NCBI GenBank assembly: GCA_020024775.1
Contig: JAHHTF010000007.1
Span: 1-30,529, forward strand
Direction: 5' to 3'
Source: Ureaplasma sp.
GTDB lineage: Bacteria; Bacillota_I; Bacilli_A; Mycoplasmatales; Mycoplasmoidaceae
Length of the DNA stretch: 30,529 nucleotides
Shown here: one piece after another, positions 10,369 to 18,590 of the stretch
Layout of the letters: the number at the start of each line of letters is the position of its first letter
How positions within the stretch are numbered: the first letter of the stretch is position 1
Notes under the pieces: generated by a model
What the model saw: only the letters and a program-made list of their open reading frames with translations
Told to the model about the DNA's origin: nothing
Databases searched by the model: none
Made by a program: the position numbers and the translations under genes

Positions 10369-10615
10369 CTTCTGGTTCTTCAGGTAAAGTGATTGACTTA
10401 ATTCCAATTTCCTTAGCTTTTTTGTATCATTCTTTAATTGATTCAATTGTAATACATTGTGTTGGACATACTAATGTACAAGCACCACAACTTATACATT
10501 TATCATCAGCAAAAGAATAACCTTCTGGTCTTACTTTAATAGCTTCAACAGGGCAAACCATTTTGCAACTATTACAAGCAATACATTTTGAAATATCAAC
10601 TGTTGCTCTTGACAT
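10361..10615 (-). CDS. 2[4Fe-4S] ferredoxin
   Basis: Small electron carrier of 84 aa with two classical cluster motifs, CIACNSCKMVCP (residues about 11-22) and CISCGACTLVCP (about 40-51). A UGA-Trp at 10429 is followed by an 18-residue acidic tail ending EEPEDD; ending the gene at that UGA would be wrong. A strong Shine-Dalgarno (AAGGAG) inside the 3' end of rnc precedes the ATG, which is three bases past the rnc stop. Fe-S proteins are scarce in mollicutes. Possible partners are IspG/IspH of the MEP pathway (ispE is in this window) or pyruvate/flavin enzymes elsewhere; none is shown here. Confidence 0.93.
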
Positions 10616-10618
10616 ATA

Positions 10619-11323
10619 TTACTCCTTATTAACTGCTAATTTACTAATAGCATCCTTTGCTGCATTTTCAGCTGCTTCTTTTTTTCTGATTCCAGAACCG
10701 CAACCATATACAATACTATTTAATAATACTTTAGCTGTTCAAACTTCTGTTTGTTCATTTTGATCATAAACATATTGGATGGCGCCAGAAGCGCATTTTT
10801 CATTTTTCATCAAGTATTCTTGTAACATACTTTTGCTACATTTGTTTTCGTAGTTCTTATTTATATCATTGGTTAGTTTGGATAATAAAACTTCTTCAAT
10901 AATAGATTTGACTTTAACAAAACCTTGATCTTTGTAAACTGCACCAATAAAAGCTTCAAAGACATCTTCATAGATTTTATCAGTTACTTCTTCTAATCCA
11001 CCACCAATTAAGATTACTTGTCTAAAACCAAGTTCGTCCTTGGCAATTTTAGCTAAACTACTTCCTGATACTAAGTTAGCTTTAATTTGTGACATCACAC
11101 CTTCTGTTTGATATTCTTCATAAATATAATTAGATGTAACTCATGCAATAGTAGCATCCCCTAAGAATTCAAGTTTTTCATAATTATATTTTAAGTTGTT
11201 TGCATATGCATAACTTTGGTGTGTGAAGGCTTCAAGATAAATACTGTATGACTTTGGGCTAATCTTAAACTTTTTTAAAATCTCATTTAGATGTTGAGTT
11301 CATAATAGTTTTTCGTTAGACAT
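10619..11323 (-). CDS. rnc: Ribonuclease III
   Basis: Cleaves double-stranded RNA in rRNA and mRNA processing. It has 234 aa with UGA-Trp codons near the start and in the signature helix. The catalytic domain carries the family signature YEKLEFLGDATIAW and the second acidic site EDVFEAFIGA. A C-terminal double-stranded RNA-binding domain starts around KSMLQEYL and ends with the KKEAAENAAKDA helix. The start codon overlaps the end of plsX by eight bases (ATGTCTAA). The plsX-rnc order is common in Firmicutes, although the usual acpP and smc neighbours are missing. Confidence 0.95.
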
Positions 11324-12296
11324 GTTGTTCTTCTAATGCTCCCTTAATTTTGTTTAATACATCATTTTTAATCGATGAATATAAAACTTCTAATGCACTT
11401 AAAAACTGTTGTTTATCAGCTGAACCATGAGTTTTAACAGCAAGTTTGTTTAACCCTAAAACAAAAGCTCCTGCATGGTTTTTATAATCAAACTTTTTAG
11501 CAACTTTCTTCAATATCCCTTTTGCTAATAAAGCACTAAAAAAGTTCTTAGGTTTCTTGAATTCTTTTTTTAATTCTCTACCCAATGTTTTAGCAGTCCC
11601 CTCTAGTGCTTTTAGTGCAATGTTGCCTGTAAATGCATCACATAAAACAACATCGGCATCAGAACACAATAAGATATTAGGTTCAATAAAACCTTGGTAG
11701 TTTAGATTTTTTATATTCTTAATTTTTTCATTTGTTTCTATTACTAACTTAGGACCTTTGTGTTCTTCAGTTCCAATGTTTAGTAATTTAATAATTGGGT
11801 TGGATTTAAATTGTTTTGCATACTCATTTGCCATAATAGCAAAATTGATAAGATCATCACTTGAAATATCTAGTGTTGCTCCAACATCAATCATATTAAA
11901 GAAACCATCAACTTTAGGAATCGTTGGCATAAATCCAATGTTGTTGATATTTTTAATAGTACCGATTGTTGAATATAAAACAAAAACAAATAGTGGTGTT
12001 GAACAAGCACTAAGTACCCCATCAACTTTGTCTTCTTTTAATAAATCAGCTGCTAGTTGAATAGAACTATTTCTTTTTTGTCTTAGTGCAAAAATGGTGT
12101 CATCTTGTGACATAAATTCATCAGTATGTAATACACTGATATTCTTATAATTATTTAATAGTGGTTTTAATTGGTTTTCATCACCTACTAAAGTGATTTC
12201 ACAATCTGGATGTAATTTGATAAATTCTTTAGCGGCATTTACAACTTCAGAAATATCATTTTCAAAACCCATAGCATCTAAAGCAATCTTATACAT
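11316..12296 (-). CDS. plsX: Phosphate acyltransferase PlsX
   Basis: Makes acyl-phosphate for glycerol-3-phosphate acylation (with PlsY), at the membrane surface. It has 326 aa, the usual length, without UGA codons. It starts YKIALDAMG as the family does, but the following GGD is replaced by FEN. Conserved blocks include LRQKRNSSI, SACSTP, GFMPTIP, DVGATLD, NIGTEEHKGP, GFIEPN and CDAFTGNIALK. Its ATG shares one base with the fakA stop (TAATG), so translation is coupled. In a mollicute that takes up host fatty acids, FakA followed by PlsX is the expected activation route. Confidence 0.96.
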   Translation of the reverse strand: MYKIALDAMGFENDISEVVNAAKEFIKLHPDCEITLVGDENQLKPLLNNYKNISVLHTDEFMSQDDTIFALRQKRNSSIQLAADLLKEDKVDGVLSACSTPLFVFVLYSTIGTIKNINNIGFMPTIPKVDGFFNMIDVGATLDISSDDLINFAIMANEYAKQFKSNPIIKLLNIGTEEHKGPKLVIETNEKIKNIKNLNYQGFIEPNILLCSDADVVLCDAFTGNIALKALEGTAKTLGRELKKEFKKPKNFFSALLAKGILKKVAKKFDYKNHAGAFVLGLNKLAVKTHGSADKQQFLSALEVLYSSIKNDVLNKIKGALEEQHV

Positions 12297-13975
12297 TATT
12301 TTACCCCAATATAGAATTCATATGTATCTTGGTCACCTTTATATACTTCCGAGAAGATACCATATTTTTCAAGAATGATGTCACCGAATTTTTCAGCATA
12401 TTTTCTTGAAACATCTTTACCAGCAATAATGTAACAAACACTACAATCAGGTCTTAGTTTAATTAATTGTTCCATTACATTATCAATAATTTCTGGGTTG
12501 TTTTTTGCAGTCCCTGCAATCTTTTTCTTCAAGATATAAAAGTGATCGAATTTTTGAATTTTGATTCCATCTTCAGTTTCAAAATCTTTTGCAGCTTTTG
12601 TAATAGATACAGAGTTAGCTGATGTTAATGCTTTTCTAATGTTTTGAACATTTGTTTTGATATCAACATCTGGATCAAATCCTTCGATTCCAAAGAAAGT
12701 ATCTAAGAAATTATGAGTTATAATAATCTCTACATTAATTTTATTTTTAACTGATTCAATTGCAGATTTTGCAGCTAATACTAAGTTAGAATCATGAACT
12801 AATAAAATCACATTTTTAGCATTAGTGATTTTAATTTTTTGTAAGAAGTTTTCTACAGATGGTGCTGCTGGTTCTGAAATAATATAGTTAGTTTGATTAT
12901 AAAAATTAACAGTTCATTCAGCTAAGTTGTGAGTTGGTACTGTATAGATTAAAGCTATATTATTAGTTAATGTTTTAGGATCAATGATTTGTTTGTTAAT
13001 TTTAGATAAGAATTGGTTAGTCATGTTTTCAAACTTAATTGTACTGAACTCACCATATTTTTGCCCTAATTCTAAAACCCTATATGGTCTAGTAGTATGG
13101 ATGTGTAATTTAACTAAATTATCTTGTCTAAATAAAACAATTGAATTACCGATTTTTTGTAATTCATGTCTGAATTTTTGCATGTTAAATTTTTTCTTAA
13201 CAGTTGGTTTGTTTGGGTCAATGTTAGCATTGATTTCTAAAATAAATTCTGAACAATATCCAAATTCAATATCTTCATGAATAACTTTAGCTTGGAAGTT
13301 AGAATTTTCTTCAATAACTTTTCCACTAGTTGTTTTTAGTTTCTTTAAATAATCATCTAGTTTGTTGTTTAAAACAGCATTCATTCCTTTTAAGAATGAC
13401 ATTAATCCATAACCACCTGAGTCAACAACATTAGCTCTTTTAAGTTCTTCTAATATTTCTTTTGTTGAATCTAAGGCTTTTGTTCCAAATTCAATTACAT
13501 CATTAAATAGTTGTTCAATGGTATCATATTCTTTATCTTGGATGTTATCTGCGATTTCACGAATAACTGTAAGAATTGTTCCTTCAATTGGGTTGTATAC
13601 AGCTTTGTATCCTCATTCTTTAGCAGATAAAAATGATTTCTTAATTTTAGCAATTTCAATTTCAGTTTCACCTGGTTCGAAATTACTTAAGAAACCATTA
13701 ACTATTTGTGAGAAAATTACACCAGAGTTTCCTCTAGCATTGAATAATATTTTTTTCGAAAAGGCATCATTTAATTCTTTTAAATCATTGAAACATGTAT
13801 TGTCTTCTTGAAAAGCATTTCAAGTACCAGATGTAGTCATCTTTAGGTTTGTTCCTGTGTCACCATCTGGTACTGGGAAAATGTTTAGTTCATTAATATA
13901 TTGGTATTCAGCAGCAATACTTTTTGTACCACCTGCTATCATGTCTCAAAATGTCTTTAGGTTTATTTTTTCCAT
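12296..13975 (-). CDS. fakA: Fatty acid kinase subunit A (DhaL/DegV-partner family)
   Basis: ATP-binding subunit that phosphorylates exogenous fatty acids held by a FakB (DegV) protein; FakB is not in this window. It has 559 aa, as expected for the family, with UGA-Trp codons including one at residue 10. The N-terminal DhaL domain has the nucleotide/Mg motif FPVPDGDTGTN (residues about 34-44), ARGNSGVIFSQ, NPIEGTI and VDSGGYGL. The middle and C-terminal parts match the YloV extension. It starts two bases after the asp23-like stop, with GTGAGGAA as Shine-Dalgarno, and overlaps plsX by one base. Together with plsX this forms a lipid-precursor unit. Confidence 0.95.
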
Positions 13976-13977
13976 AT

Positions 13978-14256
13978 TTATTTTTCCTCACCAATAATAT
14001 TAACTTCAGTATAAACAGTTTCTGCATCACATACAGATCTAATATTTTTATTAATCATGTTGACAAATTCTAAAATAAGATTTGCTATATCATATATTTT
14101 TTTCTTCAATGTTACAGAAACTTTAATGGTGATTTTATCAGTGTCTTGTTGCAAAGAAATATCATCAACAGAGTGGATTCCTGAATTGGTTTTTGCAACT
14201 TCTGAAATGATATCTTTTAGTATGTTAATGTTGATTTGTGTTTCTTTTTTAGCCAT
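13978..14256 (-). CDS. Asp23/Gls24 family protein (YloU-like)
   Basis: A 92-aa protein of the Asp23 family, which in Firmicutes is linked to envelope stress and often precedes fakA. The typical pattern is present: an N-terminal helix (NILKDIISEVAKTNSGI), a beta strand (DKITIKVSVTLKKK), and the closing strand EVNIIGEE. It is shorter than Gls24 itself, matching YloU. It is the first gene of the seven-gene operon, with an AAGGGA Shine-Dalgarno and a TATAAT box (minus strand, 14306-14311). The exact molecular role of the family is not settled. Confidence 0.88.
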   Translation of the reverse strand: MAKKETQININILKDIISEVAKTNSGIHSVDDISLQQDTDKITIKVSVTLKKKIYDIANLILEFVNMINKNIRSVCDAETVYTEVNIIGEEK

Positions 14257-14305
14257 AAAATCCCTTAGTTTCTAAATTGTATTACATTGATAATAAATAA
14301 AATAA

Positions 14306-14311
14306 ATTATA
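14306..14311 (-). promoter_or_regulatory. -10 box of the asp23-fakA-plsX-rnc operon
   Basis: Minus-strand TATAAT, 50 bases before the start codon at 14256; predicted start near 14299. It lies four bases from the trxA -10 on the other strand. Confidence 0.65.
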
Positions 14312-14314
14312 GTA

Positions 14315-14320
14315 TATAAT
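14315..14320 (+). promoter_or_regulatory. -10 box of trxA operon
   Basis: TATAAT; predicted start near 14327. A TTGATA at 14287-14292 is a possible -35 but the 22-bp spacing is long. Confidence 0.65.
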
Positions 14321-14381
14321 TGTATATATTAAAATTTAAAATGATTTTTAAATGAAAAAACACAAAGAAAGAGGAAAAAAT

Positions 14382-14693
14382 ATGATTTTAGAAAACAAAG
14401 AACAATTTGAAACAACATTAAAGGATTCAAAGACAACAATCGTTGACTTCTTTGCAACATGATGTGGTCCTTGTAGAATGTTAGCTCCAATTTTTGGAGA
14501 AGTTGGAAATGAAAAAGCAAGTGAAGCTAACTTCTTAAAAGTAAATGTAGACGATTTTGATGATCTTGCAGCAAAATACAATGTTTCATCAATTCCTACA
14601 ATTATTGTATTCAAAAATGGTGAAGAAGTTCACAGAGTTTCAGGGTTCCAAGACAAAGCAAAATTAATTAATTTAGTTGATTCATACAAATAA
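14382..14693 (+). CDS. trxA: Thioredoxin
   Basis: Cytosolic disulfide reductase, 103 aa. The active site WCGPC lies near residues 27-31, and its Trp is the UGA codon at 14460, which confirms code 4. The cis-proline loop SIPTIIVF and the closing GF/ALINLV helix are intact. ATG 14382 follows the Shine-Dalgarno AAAGAGGAAA (about 14367-14377); two earlier ATGs at 14341 and 14352 lie upstream of it and are rejected. The stop overlaps the next ATG (TAATG). Its partner thioredoxin reductase is not in the window. Confidence 0.97.
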
Positions 14694-15526
14694 TGAAATA
14701 TAAAGTTTTAGCGCTAGATTTAGACGGGACTTTAGTTACAAGCAATAACAAACTATCTAAGATTAATGTACAAAAAATGTCTCAGTATATTCAAGATGGT
14801 GGGAAGATTTGTTTTGTAACAGGTAGAACATTTAATTATGCGATGTTAGTAGCAGATGATTTTTATAAGTTAACAAATCAAAAAATTGACATGATTTGTG
14901 CTTTAAATGGCGCTTACATCTATGATAATATAAATGAAAAACTATTAGACTCTAACCCAATTGATGATGATACATCAAAAGCTGTTAAAGCCATAGTAGA
15001 AAAAAGTAAAATTATATCTTCTTTTTATACAAAAGAATCAGTAGAAAATTCTTCAATGTATTTAACAGGAATTTCAAGAACATTACAAAAAATGGTTCAT
15101 AGTGTTAATAAAAAGAAAGTTAAAGTGATGTTAGATAAAGATTTTGACACTCACTCAACTTACAAGATTAACATTATTAAATTATTCAGTTGAAAACAGT
15201 TTGATGCAACTCATGCTTTAATCGAAAAAACTTTTGGTTCAAAGGTTGATGTTACTCAAACAAAGAAAAACCTTTTTGAAATTACTTTAAAAGGGATTGA
15301 TAAAGGTTATGCTATTGACTTCCTAGTTAATTATTATAATATTCCAGCTTCAGAGTTTCTTGCAGCTGGTGACTCAGGTAACGATATTCCAATGTTTAAA
15401 AAAGTTGGTTTAGATGTTGCTGTTAATGATGAAAGAATTAAAAAACTTAATTATTACCCAAAGGTTTCATTAAATAAATCAACAAAAGTTGCTTTAGCTA
15501 AAATAATAGATAAATATGCTTACTAA
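14693..15526 (+). CDS. HAD-superfamily hydrolase, Cof type
   Basis: Predicted Mg-dependent phosphatase of 277 aa, with UGA-Trp at 15191. Motif I is DLDGTL (residues about 7-12, nucleophile Asp). Motif II sits in CFVTGR. The type IIB cap lies in the middle. Motif III is the Lys of GIDKGYAI, and motif IV is AAGDSGNDIPMF. Typical family members act on sugar phosphates or flavin nucleotides; the substrate here is unknown. It starts on the shared A of the trxA stop, so translation is coupled, and it overlaps tsaD by 11 bases. Confidence 0.92.
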
Positions 15527-16475
15527 TGAAGAAATAAGTGTTTCTATAGAATCTAGTTGTGATGACACTAGTATCTGCATATTTAAAGGCATTAATTTGA
15601 TGGAAATGAAAACAATCTCCTCTATACAATTACAACAATTGTATGGGGGAGTTGTTCCTGAAATTGCCAGTAGAGAACACTTAAAAAATATTCATGTAAT
15701 CTTTGATGAATTGATTACAAAACATCAGATAGATCCACTTTCTATCTCAAATATATTTTGTACTAATGAACCCGGATTACCTGGTTCATTACATATTGGA
15801 ATTTTATTTGCAAGAACCCTTGCATTTTTAACAAAAGCTAAATTATATTTTATTAACCATCTTCATGCTCATATTTTTTCTGCTTTTATTAATGATTATG
15901 AAAGTATCAAATTTCCCTTTCAATGCTTAGTAGCATCTGGTGGGAACACAATTTTATATCTTGTTAATTCATTTAAGGATATTCAAATTTTAAATGAAAC
16001 TGTTGATGACGCAGTTGGTGAAGTTTATGATAAAGTGGCCAGAGCATTAGGATGAACTTATCCAGGTGGTCCTTGTATTGATAATAACTATGATCCACAA
16101 AAAGCTGATATGGTGTTTTTAAGAAACAAACCGACTTCATCAGCTCCATTTAGTTTTTCAGGAATTAAGACTGCTGTTTTAAATCACATCAATCAATTGA
16201 AGATGAAATCGTTAGAAATTGATGAGAAAAAAATATCATCGAGTTTCCAAAAAAACATAATAGAATTATTAATTGATAAAATTAAATATTATTCTAAATT
16301 ACATGAAACTAACAGTATTGTTTTAGGTGGTGGAGTATCTGCCAATTCGTTGCTAAGACAAATGGTTTCAGAATTAGATAACAATTTTAAATACCCAGAA
16401 CTAAAGTATACAGGTGATAATGCTGCAATGATTGGCTTCTTAGGTATACTATTAAAGAAAGAAGGAGTTTTGTAA
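15516..16475 (+). CDS. tsaD: tRNA N6-threonylcarbamoyladenosine transferase subunit TsaD
   Basis: Transfers the threonylcarbamoyl group to A37 of ANN-decoding tRNAs, with TsaB/TsaE. It has 319 aa with UGA-Trp at 16053. The ASKHA fold is seen in ESSCDDTS; in the HxxxH metal pair inside NHLHAHIF (most family members have NHLEGH); in VASGGNT, where the usual His of SGGHT is Asn; in VGEVYDKVARALGW then YPGGP; in FSFSGIKTAV; in GGGVSANSLLR; and in TGDNAAMIG. It overlaps the HAD gene by 11 bases. The Shine-Dalgarno is poor and translation is probably coupled. These changes are modest and I expect it to be active. Confidence 0.94.
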
Positions 16476-16479
16476 ACAT

Positions 16480-17595
16480 ATGAATAAATTATTATTTTCA
16501 TCAGAGGCTGTTGGTGTAGGACACCCAGATAAAATTTGTGATCAGATTTCTGATGCAATTTTAGATGCTTACTTAAAGCATGATAAAAAAGCTAAAGTAG
16601 CTTGTGAAGTGTTTGCTAGTAACAGATTGATTGTAATTGGTGGTGAAATCAATTCCACTTACAAAGTAGATGTTAAAAAGGTTGCCAGAGAAGTTTTAGA
16701 AAACATTGGATACACTAAAAAAGATTTTAAAATCAAAACTAATATTAATATTCAATCTCCTGAAATCAACCAAGCAGTTGAGAAAGGAAATAATGAAATT
16801 GGTGCAGGAGACCAAGGGATTGTATTTGGTTATGCAACTAATGAAACCAAAGAATATTTACCATTAGGAATTGTGTTAGCTAATGAGATTCTAAAAGACT
16901 TAGAAAACAAGATCAGAACACACCAAGTTGATTTCTTAAGATATGATATGAAATCACAAGTTACAATTGATTACAGTGATTTAAAGAATCCAAAACTTCA
17001 CACTTTCTTAGTTTCAATCCAACACACAGAATCTGCGACACAAAAACAAATAGAAGATTTTGTTGGTAAAGAAATGGATGAAATTGCTAGACATTACAAT
17101 TTAAATACTGACTTCAAAAAGATTATCAATCCATCAGGTAAATTTGTTATCGGTGGTCCAATTGGGGATACTGGTTTAACTGGAAGAAAAATCATTGTTG
17201 ACACTTACGGTGGTGTTGCTCACCATGGTGGTGGAGCATTTAGTGGTAAAGACCCAACCAAAGTAGACAGAAGTGCTGCATACTTTGCTAGATGAATTGC
17301 TAAGTCAATTGTAGCATCTGGGTTAGCTGATAAATGTGAAATCCAATTAGGATTTGGAATCGGACTTCCTGAACCAATTTCTATTGACATTAATACATTC
17401 GGAACATCTAATTTATCAAACCAAGAAATATTAGAAATTGTACTTAACAATTTTGATCTAAGAATTGGTCACTTTATTAATGAACTAAAATTATTTGATA
17501 TGAGATATTTCCCAACATCAGTATATGGTCACTTTGGGAAAACACCTAGCAACAATACTTTTAGTTGAGAAGAAGTCAAAGTTCTTAAAAGATAA
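16480..17595 (+). CDS. metK: S-adenosylmethionine synthetase
   Basis: Makes SAM from ATP and methionine, the methyl donor for RsmA and other methylases. It has 371 aa with UGA-Trp at 17293 and near the C-terminus. Signatures: SEAVGVGHPDKICDQISDA at the N-terminus, GAGDQGIVFGYA (the GAGDQG motif), GPIGDTGLTGRKI, and GGGAFSGKDPTKVDRSAAY. The length is slightly below the roughly 385 of E. coli. It starts four bases after tsaD, with AAGGAG 12 bases upstream. Last gene of the trxA operon, followed by a strong terminator. Confidence 0.97.
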
Positions 17596-17600
17596 TAAAG

Positions 17601-17632
17601 AAAAAAGCATTGCGGTTCAACAATGCTTTTTT
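17601..17632. terminator. Bidirectional terminator between metK and the HTH-like gene
   Basis: Stem AAAAAGCATTG / CAATGCTTTTT with an 8-base loop, A-run before and T-run after, so it can end transcripts from both sides. Confidence 0.88.
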
Positions 17633-17649
17633 ATATGTAATGTAAATAT

Positions 17650-17994
17650 TTATTCCTTCTTATCTTTTTTAAAGAAGAAGAATAATGTTTCTCCAAGGAA
17701 ACTAAGTAACTTATTGCGTTTGACATAATAGTTAGCTGTGCTTAAGTGTAGTTCACTTGGGTGTTTTCCACCAATTAAAACGTGTTCTACAATTCTTCTG
17801 TCTCCAATACTAAGACTGGCTAAAAGTTCTTCAATATTATCACAATATCTTTGATATTCATTTATATCATCTTGAGATATTTTTGTGCTATTTAATTCTT
17901 CTAAGAAATCTTTGTTTTGTAAGATATATTTATATCTTTTATAATCAGAAAATACATTTTTAATCTTTGCATTTAGTTCAGGATTTCCTGCCAT
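17650..17994 (-). CDS. Small mollicute protein with sigma/ArpU-like HTH
   Basis: A 114-aa basic, soluble protein, complete without UGA codons. Residues about 60-100 (LSIGDRRIVEHVL, then HPSELHLSTANYYVKRNKLLSFL) have the layout of a region-4-like helix-turn-helix as in ArpU or sigma factors: a first helix, a turn with S-x-L-x-L-S, and a recognition helix with YYVKR. This suggests a DNA-binding regulator, but I make no firm family call. The poly-Phe/Lys end is unusual. A very strong Shine-Dalgarno (AAAGGGGG) precedes the ATG, and an inverted repeat lies in its leader (18013-18030). Confidence 0.7.
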   Translation of the reverse strand: MAGNPELNAKIKNVFSDYKRYKYILQNKDFLEELNSTKISQDDINEYQRYCDNIEELLASLSIGDRRIVEHVLIGGKHPSELHLSTANYYVKRNKLLSFLGETLFFFFKKDKKE

Positions 17995-18012
17995 TAGTAT
18001 TACCCCCTTTCT

Positions 18013-18030
18013 GTTCTTTTTTTAAAGAAC
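18013..18030 (-). promoter_or_regulatory. Inverted repeat in leader of the HTH-like gene
   Basis: A perfect palindrome GTTCTTT-TTTT-AAAGAAC, just upstream of the AAAGGGGG Shine-Dalgarno of the minus-strand gene. It could be an operator (for example autoregulation) or an mRNA hairpin. Confidence 0.4.
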
Positions 18031-18033
18031 TAA

Positions 18034-18309
18034 TATAATATTATTTCTAAAAATGATGTTGTAATTCTTAAAAAATTCTAATTATTTTCTAATATATGAT
18101 TAAAGGTGGTAAATCTAAGATAAATTGTGTTGTTAGAATTTGCAGTCCCGGTCACTCAACCGAACAAAGATATTTTAATAAAAAAAATAAAATATATGAA
18201 AAAAACTCAAAAAGATATGTCAGCACCCACCATAATAGTTTTTTAGTTTTAATATAGTGTAATTTGTCCCATAATTTGATAAAAAAAATATATTGCAAGT
18301 TTTTAGGTG
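18034..18309. other. Non-coding stretch with GC islands
   Basis: No convincing protein gene on either strand. A TATAAT (18034-18039, plus) is followed by very AT-rich DNA interrupted by two GC-rich blocks: 18141-18165, containing a CGGT-CACTCA-ACCG hairpin, and 18219-18232. GGTGG near 18106 can pair with CCACC near 18227-18231, which would enclose both. In AT-rich genomes this pattern often marks a structured RNA, but I cannot name one. Confidence 0.4.
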
Positions 18310-18315
18310 TATAAT
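18310..18315 (+). promoter_or_regulatory. -10 box for candidate ncRNA
   Basis: TATAAT in the context GGTGTATAATATTAAGG; predicted start near 18322, at the edge of a GC-rich, foldable segment. Confidence 0.5.
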
Positions 18316-18321
18316 ATTAAG

Positions 18322-18590
18322 GTTTCGACACTCGGGGTGTTGCAAACGCAACTTTATTTAGTTTTGAAGAATATTAAAATAATTGATTAAGAAATTTTGT
18401 GAATTTAAAAAATAGTTTTCATCAAATCAAAAGAATATATTTCTCTCATCTTTTTCATCTTTTTAGTCTTAATACAATACTTTATATTCTCTATAGTTTT
18501 AAGTTTATATTATCGAAATTTCTGAAGGATCATTCTTCAAAAGTAATAAATGAAAACCAATCCAGCAAGTGGATTGGTTTTTGTTTTTAC
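18322..18590 (+). ncRNA. Candidate non-coding RNA, unknown family
   Basis: A transcription unit of about 265 nt between a TATAAT box (18310) and a strong terminator (18553-18590), with no credible protein gene. The only long open frame uses a GTG and runs through the terminator. Its 5' end (18321-18353) is GC-rich and can form either of two hairpins that share GTTG: CGACAC-TCGGG-GTGTTG, or GTTGC-AAAC-GCAAC. The segment GGTTTCGACA resembles the 5' conserved part of tmRNA, but no tRNA-like 3' end or tag reading frame is present. Family unknown. Confidence 0.4.
18553..18590. terminator. Bidirectional terminator between ncRNA candidate and helicase
   Basis: An 11-bp perfect stem AAACCAATCCA / TGGATTGGTTT with loop GCAAG and T-runs on both strands. 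It overlaps the helicase stop codon. Confidence 0.88.

Noticed and set aside
10369..10446. Longer start for the hypothetical gene before uvrC (ATG at 10446)
   Set aside because: It would overlap the ferredoxin by about 85 bases once the UGA-Trp read-through of the ferredoxin is taken into account.
18318..18353. tmRNA (ssrA), because of GGTTTCGACA
   Set aside because: No acceptor stem partner, no T-arm TTCGA with CCA end, and no tag reading frame in the following sequence.
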